Shown here: positions 1 to 4,515 of the stretch, piece by piece
How the letters are laid out: the number at the start of each line of letters is the position of its first letter
How positions within the stretch are numbered: position 1 is the stretch's first letter
Source: RGEC01 sp964475595
GTDB lineage: Bacteria; Bacteroidota; Bacteroidia; NS11-12g; UBA955
Length of the DNA: 11,725 bases
Assembly (NCBI GenBank): GCA_964475595.1
Contig: CAYYXG010000036.1
Span: forward strand, 1 to 11,725
Direction: 5' to 3'
Position numbers and translations under genes: made by a program
Notes under the pieces: model-generated
Told to the model about the DNA's origin: nothing
Database searches by the model: none
The model's input: only the letters and a program-made list of their open reading frames with translations

Positions 1-172
1 CTGCCTTGCCTTCAGGCAGGGCCGTGCCCACCCCCAGTGCGCTGTCTGTGTGTGCTTTAATGGCTGTGCCGTTGCCCAAAGTGTTTTTGAAAGTACCTAT
101 TGCCGTGGTTTGGGCATCTAGGACAGAAAGAGAAATTAGGGAGAGGGAATAAAGGAATATTTTTACATTCAT
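1..172 (-). CDS. Secreted protein of unknown function, N-terminal fragment (runs off left edge)
   Basis: An open frame of 57 complete codons reads leftward from ATG at 172-170 and leaves the window without a stop. The first ~20 residues (MNVKIFLYSLSLISLSVLDA, then QT) form a typical Sec signal peptide: short basic start, hydrophobic core, and a cleavage site before or near Gln, as is common in Bacteroidota exported proteins. The mature start is rich in Gly, Thr and Ala and contains G-V/I-G-T steps (for example SALGVGTALPEGKA). This resembles the low-complexity beings of Bacteroidota surface proteins with repeated GIGT-like units, but too little is visible to name a family. A second ATG at 168-166 is in another frame. 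The gene lies downstream of thyA on the same strand, separated by a strong terminator, so it probably has its own promoter in 173-265. Export is fairly certain; function is unknown. Confidence 0.7.
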   Translation of the reverse strand, partial: MNVKIFLYSLSLISLSVLDAQTTAIGTFKNTLGNGTAIKAHTDSALGVGTALPEGKA

Positions 173-176
173 ATTT

Positions 177-190
177 ACGAATGTATTCGT
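177..190. repeat. Small perfect inverted repeat just upstream of the left-edge gene
   Basis: ACGAAT-GT-ATTCGT is a perfect 6-bp inverted repeat with a 2-bp spacer. It ends 4 bases before the ATG (172) of the minus-strand secreted-protein gene. It would lie in the 5' leader and could be an operator half-site pair or a small hairpin over the initiation region. It is short enough to be chance. Confidence 0.3.
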
Positions 191-205
191 ATTTAAATTA
201 TTAAA

Positions 206-234
206 CAAGCATATTGTGTATTTATTTAGCAAAA
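206..234 (-). promoter_or_regulatory. Possible promoter of the left-edge secreted-protein gene
   Basis: On the minus strand TATGCTTG (213-206) differs by one base from the Bacteroidota -7 consensus TANNTTTG, and TTTTG (234-230) could be the -33 element. The 16-bp spacing is shorter than the usual ~19-21, so the call is weak. It would give a leader of about 30 nt before the ATG at 172. Confidence 0.3.
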
Positions 235-265
235 TGACAATAAATTGCTAATTTAGTTTGTTTTA

Positions 266-311
266 TTTAATAAAATAGCCCACGGTTTAAACCGTGGGCT
301 ATTTTATTAAA
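266..311 (-). terminator. Intrinsic terminator of thyA: 46-bp perfect palindrome, potentially bidirectional
   Basis: Bases 266-311 form a perfect inverted repeat of two 23-bp arms centred between 288 and 289. The GC-rich core is GCCCACGG (278-285) with CCGTGGGC (292-299) around TTTAAA. It is flanked by A-rich sequence on the left (TTTAATAAAATA) and its T-rich complement on the right. Read leftward from thyA this is a classic stem followed by a U-rich tract, and its symmetry would let it stop transcription from either side. The thyA stop codon (309-307) lies inside the right arm, so the hairpin starts within the coding end. Perfect arms of this kind also occur as dispersed palindromic repeats, which would need a genome search to test. 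Confidence 0.85.
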
Positions 312-1107
312 CCGCCACAGGCGCTTTAATTGCAGGCCAGGGGTCGTAGTTTTCCAACGTAAAATCAGCGTAATCAAACGCAAACAGGTCGGTAATCGCA
401 GGATTGATTTTCATGGTGGGATAGCTGCGCGGCTCGCGGGAAAGCTGTTCCTTCACCTGATCGAAATGGTTTGAGTAAATATGCGCATCGCCGAAGGTAT
501 GCACAAAATCGCCGTATTGAAGTCCGCAAACCTGCGCCATCATCATAGTGAGCAGGGCATAACTGGCTATGTTAAAAGGAACGCCCAGAAACAGGTCGGC
601 ACTGCGCTGGTATAGCTGACAGCTCAATTTGCCATCGGCCACATAAAACTGAAACATGGTATGGCAGGGCATCAGGGCCATTTTGTCTATTTCGCCCACA
701 TTCCAGGCATTCACCAAAATGCGACGGCTGTCAGGGTTGTTTTTTATCATGTTCAGGGCTTCAACAATCTGGTCTATAACCCGTCCATCCTTTGCTTCCC
801 ACCTGCGCCACTGCTTGCCATACACCGGACCCAGCTCGCCCTCAGCGTTTGCCCATTCATCCCAGATGCTAACGCCATGTTCTTTCAGGTATGCAATGTT
901 GGTTTCACCCTTCAGAAACCACAACAATTCATAAATGATGCTTTTCAGGTGCACTTTTTTGGTAGTGATGAGCGGAAAACCCTCCTGCAGGTTAAAGCGC
1001 AACTGTCCGCCGAAAACAGACACCGTGCCGGTGCCGGTGCGGTCGGTTTTGCGGGTGCCGTTTTCAAACACATACTTCAGAAAGGTTTCGTACTGATTGC
1101 AAGCCAT
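307..1107 (-). CDS. thyA: Thymidylate synthase (ThyA)
   Basis: The protein converts dUMP to dTMP using 5,10-methylenetetrahydrofolate, the de novo route to dTMP in the cytosol. The ATG at 1107 gives 266 aa against 264 for E. coli ThyA; an in-frame TTG at 1125 would add six residues with no family match, so the ATG is preferred. Family motifs are all present, offset by +2 from E. coli: TDRTGTGT with phosphate-binding Arg23, NPDSRR with Arg128/Arg129, the nucleophile Cys148 in LMPCHTMFQFYV, the QRSADLFLGVPFNIASY block with Asp171 and Asn179, and HIYSNH with His209/Tyr211. The C-terminus is KAPVAV, so the enzyme is full length with no missing catalytic residue. The gene stands alone on the minus strand, divergent from pdhC. 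No dihydrofolate reductase gene, a frequent neighbour, is in view. A terminator overlaps the stop codon. Confidence 0.98.
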   Translation of the reverse strand: MACNQYETFLKYVFENGTRKTDRTGTGTVSVFGGQLRFNLQEGFPLITTKKVHLKSIIYELLWFLKGETNIAYLKEHGVSIWDEWANAEGELGPVYGKQWRRWEAKDGRVIDQIVEALNMIKNNPDSRRILVNAWNVGEIDKMALMPCHTMFQFYVADGKLSCQLYQRSADLFLGVPFNIASYALLTMMMAQVCGLQYGDFVHTFGDAHIYSNHFDQVKEQLSREPRSYPTMKINPAITDLFAFDYADFTLENYDPWPAIKAPVAV

Positions 1108-1126
1108 GAGGCGAAAGTAATACAAC

Positions 1127-1157
1127 CAAGAATAATGCTGTCAACATTTATGTCACA
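1127..1157 (-). promoter_or_regulatory. Possible thyA promoter
   Basis: On the minus strand TATTCTTG (1134-1127) is a one-mismatch -7 box (consensus TANNTTTG), preceded by exactly 19 bp and TGTG (1157-1154), a one-mismatch -33 element (TTTG). The predicted start lies near 1123, giving a leader of about 15 nt before the ATG at 1107. The rest of the 204-bp divergent gap (1108-1311) shows nothing else recognisable except the pdhC -7 box. Confidence 0.4.
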
Positions 1158-1293
1158 TATACAGGATGATGAAAGCGGTTTTTGGGCACGGAATAATTTG
1201 TTTTTGTTCATCTTTTTTCGTATATTCATTACATTGCCTCATTGCTGCAGGTTTAAACCCAAAGCAATGGGGAAATTCAATTCCTAATTTTGT

Positions 1294-1301
1294 TATCTTT
1301 G
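1294..1301 (+). promoter_or_regulatory. -7 promoter box of pdhC, near-leaderless
   Basis: TATCTTTG is a perfect match to the Bacteroidota -7 consensus TANNTTTG and is followed by CAATCC. No TTG is seen at the usual -33 spacing. The box ends 10 bases before the ATG at 1312, so the transcript would start about 4-8 bases before the start codon and leave no room for a ribosome binding site. Confidence 0.6.
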
Positions 1302-1311
1302 CAATCCTTTT

Positions 1312-2550
1312 ATGGCCGAAGCAGTTAAATTGCCCAAAATGAGCGACACAATGACCGAGGGTGTCATTGTGAAATGGAACTACAAAGTAGGTGATTCCGT
1401 GAAGAGCGGAGATGTACTTGCCGAAGTGGAAACCGATAAAGCCACCATGGACATGGAGGTGTATGCCAAAGGCAGCATTTTGTACCTGGTGGATGAAGGA
1501 AGTACCATTCCCGTGGATGGTGTGATTGCCGTGGTAGGTGCCGCGGGTGAAGATTATCAGTCTTTGCTTGCAGGTGCACCCGCTGCTGCTGCCGCGCCAG
1601 CCCCTGCCGCCGAGAAAACGCCCGAAACTCCGGCTGCACAGCCCACTGTTTCTGCGCCGGCTGCTGTATCAGCGCCCCCGGTTGCATCGGGCGATGAAAG
1701 ATTAAAAGCCTCTCCCCTGGCCAAAAAACTCGCACAGGATAGAGGTGTTGACCTAAGTCAGATTCAGGGCACCGGCGAAAACGGACGTATCGTGCGCAAA
1801 GACGTTGAGTCGTTCGTACCCGGCACCCAAACGCAAGCTGCACCCGCCGTTGTGCATGTTTCAGGAACAGAGAGCTTCGAGGAAGTGGCGGTTAGCCAGA
1901 TGCGCAAAACCATTGCAGGCCGCCTCAGCGAAAGCAAATTCACTGCGCCCCACTTCTACCTCACCATGGAAATCAACATGGACAAGGCCAGCGCCGCCCG
2001 CGAGCAGATGAACACCATCAGCGAGGTAAAAATCAGCATGAACGATCTGGTAATCAAGGCCGCTGCTGCTGCCCTTCGTAAAAATCCCAAGGTAAACAGC
2101 AGCTGGCTGGGAACCAAAATCCGTTATAACCACCACATCCATATTGGCGTTGCCATGGCCGTTGACGAAGGACTGCTTGTGCCTGTGGTTCGCTTCGCAG
2201 ATCAGAAATCCCTGAGCCAGATTAGCGCAGAGGTGAAAGATTATGGCAAGCGTGCAAAAGAAAAGAAACTCCAACCCCAGGACTGGGCCGGAAACACCTT
2301 CACCATCAGCAACCTGGGCATGTTTGGCATTGAGGAATTTACCGCCATCATTAACCCCCCTGATGCCTGCATTATGGCTGTGGGTGCCGTTAAAGATACT
2401 GTTGGTGTGGTAAATGGAGAAATCAAACCGGTGAAAACCATGAAAGTAACCCTGAGCTGCGACCACCGCGTGGTGGATGGTGCTATTGGTGCTGCCTTCC
2501 TGAATACCTTCAAAGAATATCTGGAAGAACCGGTTAAAATGCTGGTTTAA
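1312..2550 (+). CDS. pdhC: Dihydrolipoamide acetyltransferase, E2 of pyruvate dehydrogenase complex
   Basis: E2 carries the acetyl group from E1 to CoA on a swinging lipoyl arm and forms the core of the 2-oxo-acid dehydrogenase complex. Domains in this 412-aa protein: one lipoyl domain (residues 1-80) with the lipoylated Lys43 in ETDKATMDMEV; an Ala/Pro linker (85-127); the peripheral-subunit-binding domain (131-168, LKASPLAKKLAQDRG ... GTGENGRIVRKDV); a second linker; and the acyltransferase domain (about 185-412) with catalytic His385 and Asp389 in SCDHRVVDGA. The motif set fits the pyruvate (acetyl) type best. Branched-chain or 2-oxoglutarate E2 is possible, but the opening VKLPKMSDTMTEGVIVKW is typical of PDH E2. 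Many Bacteroidota PDH E2 proteins carry two lipoyl domains; this one has one. E1 and E3 are not in the window. The TrpF-like gene follows after 16 bases, so the two are probably cotranscribed. Confidence 0.95.
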   Translation: MAEAVKLPKMSDTMTEGVIVKWNYKVGDSVKSGDVLAEVETDKATMDMEVYAKGSILYLVDEGSTIPVDGVIAVVGAAGEDYQSLLAGAPAAAAAPAPAAEKTPETPAAQPTVSAPAAVSAPPVASGDERLKASPLAKKLAQDRGVDLSQIQGTGENGRIVRKDVESFVPGTQTQAAPAVVHVSGTESFEEVAVSQMRKTIAGRLSESKFTAPHFYLTMEINMDKASAAREQMNTISEVKISMNDLVIKAAAAALRKNPKVNSSWLGTKIRYNHHIHIGVAMAVDEGLLVPVVRFADQKSLSQISAEVKDYGKRAKEKKLQPQDWAGNTFTISNLGMFGIEEFTAIINPPDACIMAVGAVKDTVGVVNGEIKPVKTMKVTLSCDHRVVDGAIGAAFLNTFKEYLEEPVKMLV

Positions 2551-2552
2551 CC
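2532..2552 (+). repeat. Inverted repeat over the pdhC stop codon
   Basis: GGTTAAA (2532-2538) and TTTAACC (2546-2552) are perfect complements with a 7-nt loop and enclose the TAA at 2548-2550. There is only a short pyrimidine run downstream (CCTTTTCC), so it is at best a weak attenuator or mRNA-processing hairpin before the next gene. Chance is possible. Confidence 0.35.
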
Positions 2553-2566
2553 CTGTCCTTTTCCGC

Positions 2567-3046
2567 GTGAAAATCAAGTTTAACAACATCCGCGACCTGG
2601 CAGATGCGAGGTATGCAGCGGCCGTGATGGCGGACTACATTGGTTTTTCCATCGGTGATGATAACGAATTGCCCACCTCAACCATACAGGAAATTATTGG
2701 CTGGTGCTCGGGTCCGGAAATTATACTGGAAGTTAAAAATGCAGCTGCCATTGAAAAAGTGAAGGCGCTGCTAAGCATCCTTCCCGTTAATGGCCTGGAA
2801 GTGAGTGCACATGACCACCCCGCTATGAAAGAGGCATTTTCTGATCAAAACTTGCTATGGATTGTCGAGGCAAAAATGCATGGCGAGAATGAATTCGTGA
2901 AAATTAGTCCAAACGCGGAAGCAGCAGAAAAAATCAAAGAAACAGAACCCTGGGGAATTAGCTTGGATTGCTTTGAATCAATATCTACGGGCGTCAAAGA
3001 CTTTTCGGAATGGAATGATTTTTTTGAAGCCCTTGAAATTCTTTAA
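2567..3046 (+). CDS. Degenerate TrpF-like (phosphoribosylanthranilate isomerase fold) protein, probably non-catalytic
   Basis: This 159-aa protein resembles phosphoribosylanthranilate isomerase (TrpF) at both ends. The N-terminus KIKFNNIRDLADARYAAAV followed by DYIGF matches the TrpF opening K-x-C-G-I-T-x-x-x-D-A-x-x-A-A-x-x-G-A-D-x-x-G-F. The C-terminus ISLDCFESISTGVKDFSEW plus FFEAL matches VDVSSGVE-x-x-x-GVKD-x-x-K-x-x-x-FF. However, the general-base Cys of the KxCGI motif is Asn6, with Asn7 for Gly. The QLHG segment and the phosphate-binding GGTG/AGGL loops are not visible, and the chain is about 40 residues shorter than TrpF (~200). It is therefore unlikely to isomerise phosphoribosylanthranilate; a binding or regulatory role is inference. 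The GTG start is preferred because it begins right at beta-strand 1 and lies 16 bases after pdhC; no Shine-Dalgarno is seen. No trp genes are nearby. Family assignment is moderate, function unknown. Confidence 0.8.
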   Translation: MKIKFNNIRDLADARYAAAVMADYIGFSIGDDNELPTSTIQEIIGWCSGPEIILEVKNAAAIEKVKALLSILPVNGLEVSAHDHPAMKEAFSDQNLLWIVEAKMHGENEFVKISPNAEAAEKIKETEPWGISLDCFESISTGVKDFSEWNDFFEALEIL

Positions 3047-3064
3047 GAATTCAATTGGCTGGTG

Positions 3065-3072
3065 TAATTTTG
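3065..3072 (+). promoter_or_regulatory. -7 promoter box before the lipoprotein-asd pair
   Basis: TAATTTTG matches TANNTTTG exactly and ends 5 bases before the ATG at 3078. Transcription from it would start within about 0-4 bases of the start codon, giving an essentially leaderless mRNA for the lipoprotein and asd. No good -33 element is seen. The 31-base gap after the TrpF-like gene makes read-through from pdhC equally possible. Confidence 0.5.
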
Positions 3073-3077
3073 CCCTT

Positions 3078-3341
3078 ATGAAATATGTATTGATGATTTT
3101 TAGCGTGAGTGTGCTTGTATTGGGAACTTCTTGCTCCGGCGACGGCGCTTATACCGAAGAAGAAAAACAGGAACAGGATAGCACCGACAATGCACGTCAG
3201 GAAGCTGATTTTGAAAAACTGGAAAATCAAACTGCGCCTAAACCCGGCGATACGGCAGCCAAATCTGCAGTTCCTGATCCACTAAACAATCAGCAAGTGG
3301 AGGAACCTAAGGTACTCATCGAAGCCGAAGAGGTAAAATAA
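3078..3341 (+). CDS. Small acidic lipoprotein of unknown function
   Basis: An 87-aa protein starting at the ATG at 3078. The frame is open further upstream (to 2973), but that extension overlaps the TrpF-like gene and has no signal-like start, whereas 3078 begins directly with a signal peptide. MKYVLMIFSVSVLVLGTSC is a type II signal peptide with Cys19 as the likely lipidated residue; the lipobox L-G-T-S-C is slightly relaxed, as is often seen in this phylum. The mature ~69 residues are very polar, rich in Glu, Asp, Gln, Lys and Pro, with no hydrophobic core, so probably disordered and tethered to a membrane. The residues after Cys (SGDGAYTEEEK) are acidic, which in Bacteroidota may favour surface export, although no exact export signal is claimed. 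No family is recognised. Only 3 bases separate it from asd, so the two are very likely cotranscribed and perhaps translationally coupled. Confidence 0.8.
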   Translation: MKYVLMIFSVSVLVLGTSCSGDGAYTEEEKQEQDSTDNARQEADFEKLENQTAPKPGDTAAKSAVPDPLNNQQVEEPKVLIEAEEVK

Positions 3342-3344
3342 GCC

Positions 3345-4340
3345 GTGAAAGTAGCTGTTGTAGGGGTCACCGGACTGGTAGGCACCAAAATGTTGCAAGT
3401 GCTTGCTGAACGGAATTTTCCGGTCTCAGAACTCATACCTGTTGCCAGCGAAAGCAGCGTAGGTAAGGAAATTAATTTTAATGATAAAACCTGGAAAGTA
3501 GTTTCCATGCAAACCGCCATTGAGGAAGCACCGGATTTGGCCCTTTTTAGCGCAGGTGGTTCCGTGAGTAAAGAATTTGCTCCGCAATTTGCTGCCAAAG
3601 GCACTTATGTGGTGGACAACAGCAGCGCATGGCGCATGGAAAAAGACATCCCACTGCTCATCCCCGAGGTGAATCACCATGTGTTGACCCAACAGCATCA
3701 TATCATTGCAAACCCCAACTGCAGCACCATTCAGATGCTGGTGGCCCTAAAACCCCTGCATGACCGATATGGGATCAAACGCATTGTGGTGAGCACGTAT
3801 CAAAGTGTAACCGGGACAGGCCAAAAAGCCGTTGAGCAAATGAATGCAGAACGTGAAGGTCGACCTGTAAACCCGGTGTATCCCCACCCCATAGACCGCA
3901 ATATCCTTCCGCACATAGATGTATTCCTCGAAAATGGTTACACCAAAGAGGAGATGAAAATGATATTGGAAACCCGCAAAATCATGGAAGTGCCCGACAT
4001 GCCTGTAACAGCCACCACAGTGCGTGTGCCCACCACGGGCGGCCACAGCGAAAGCATCAATGTGGAGTTTAAGCAAGATTTTGACCTGGGTGAAGTAAAA
4101 ACCCTGCTGGATAATGCACCTGGTGTGGTGGTGCAGGACGATGTGCAACACAACGTTTATCCCATGCCCATCTGGAGCCACGATAAAGATGAGGTTTTTG
4201 TGGGGCGGTTACGCCGCGATGAAAGCCGCGCAAACGCCCTGAATATGTGGGTAGTGAGCGATAATTTGCGTAAAGGAGCGGCAACCAACGCCGTTCAAAT
4301 TGCAGAACTCCTGCTCCAAAAAGGGTTTATCCAAGCATAA
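3345..4340 (+). CDS. asd: Aspartate-semialdehyde dehydrogenase
   Basis: The enzyme reduces L-4-aspartyl phosphate to aspartate semialdehyde with NADPH, the branch step to lysine/diaminopimelate, threonine, methionine and isoleucine; it works as a cytosolic dimer. The 331-aa chain has the NADP-binding GVTGLVGTKML (residues 7-17), the catalytic Cys126 in NPNCSTIQM, Gln153 in STYQSVTGTG, Arg227 in TTVRVPT, and the acid/base His234 in TGGHSESINVEF. It ends with the helical block beginning GRLRRDESRANALNMWVVSD. Length and motifs match the Gram-positive/Bacteroidota-type Asd. Translation starts at GTG 3345, directly at the first beta-strand (MKVAVVGVTG) and 3 bases after the lipoprotein stop, which suggests translational coupling. 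No terminator hairpin is seen between its stop and the riboswitch promoter 37 bases downstream. Confidence 0.97.
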   Translation: MKVAVVGVTGLVGTKMLQVLAERNFPVSELIPVASESSVGKEINFNDKTWKVVSMQTAIEEAPDLALFSAGGSVSKEFAPQFAAKGTYVVDNSSAWRMEKDIPLLIPEVNHHVLTQQHHIIANPNCSTIQMLVALKPLHDRYGIKRIVVSTYQSVTGTGQKAVEQMNAEREGRPVNPVYPHPIDRNILPHIDVFLENGYTKEEMKMILETRKIMEVPDMPVTATTVRVPTTGGHSESINVEFKQDFDLGEVKTLLDNAPGVVVQDDVQHNVYPMPIWSHDKDEVFVGRLRRDESRANALNMWVVSDNLRKGAATNAVQIAELLLQKGFIQA

Positions 4341-4377
4341 GGATATTTTCCATACCTGAAGTCCGTTTGGATTTTCC

Positions 4378-4385
4378 TACCTTTG
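4378..4385 (+). promoter_or_regulatory. -7 promoter box for the riboswitch-receptor transcript
   Basis: TACCTTTG is a perfect TANNTTTG match. CCTG at 4355-4358 lies 19 bp upstream where the -33 TTTG is expected and matches only its last two bases. Transcription would begin near 4389, just before the P1 helix of the TPP aptamer (4391), which is strong positional support. Confidence 0.7.
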
Positions 4386-4390
4386 CAACA

Positions 4391-4472
4391 ACATTCGGGG
4401 TGCTTTCCCATAGGAAACGCTGAGACAATACCCGCAATACCTGATCAGGATAATGCCTGCGCAGGGAAATGT
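4391..4472 (+). promoter_or_regulatory. TPP riboswitch (THI-box) aptamer
   Basis: All helices and conserved segments of the thiamine pyrophosphate aptamer can be placed. P1 is ACATT 4391-4395 with AATGT 4468-4472. P2 is CGGG 4396-4399 with CCCG 4431-4434. P3 is GCTTTCC 4402-4408 with GGAAACGC 4413-4420 (one bulged C). The CTGAGA pyrimidine-sensing loop is at 4420-4425. P4 is CCTG 4440-4443 with CAGG 4462-4465. P5 is CAGG 4446-4449 with CCTG 4456-4459. The conserved GATAATGCC (4449-4457) and GCGCAGGGAA (4459-4468) form the pyrophosphate-sensing arm. The element binds intracellular TPP and should lower expression of the receptor gene that follows. Confidence 0.96.
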
Positions 4473-4474
4473 GT

Positions 4475-4515
4475 CGCCTTAAGCAAGGCGCCCCGGATGC
4501 AAACCATACGCATCC
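4475..4515 (+). promoter_or_regulatory. Riboswitch expression platform, translation-control type
   Basis: Two perfect hairpins lie between the aptamer and the start codon: CGCCTT/AAGGCG (4475-4480 with 4485-4490) and GGATGC/GCATCC (4495-4500 with 4510-4515). The second closes immediately before the ATG at 4516, so it would mask the ribosome landing region. Neither is followed by a U-run, which argues against transcription termination. Bases 4485-4499 can instead pair with 4392-4406 of the aptamer in a 15-bp helix (three G-U pairs). That helix excludes P1-P3 and both hairpins. The two states match an OFF (TPP-bound) and an ON (free) fold. Confidence 0.75.

Noticed and set aside
1144..1149. TTGACA-like string on the minus strand upstream of thyA as a sigma-70 -35 box
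   Set aside because: No TATAAT at 16-18 bp downstream, and the other promoters here follow the Bacteroidota -33/-7 type.
661..1287. 208-aa plus-strand open frame antisense to thyA
   Set aside because: thyA on the other strand is unmistakable over its full length; the antisense frame has no recognisable motif, no promoter and no signal, and simply mirrors thyA codon bias.
1861..2589. 242-aa minus-strand frame antisense to the E2 catalytic domain
   Set aside because: The plus strand encodes a complete E2 with all catalytic motifs; the antisense product shows no family resemblance.
4475..4490. CGCCTT/AAGGCG hairpin as an intrinsic transcription terminator of the riboswitch
   Set aside because: It is followed by CCCCGG, not a U-run, so it fits a translation-control platform better.
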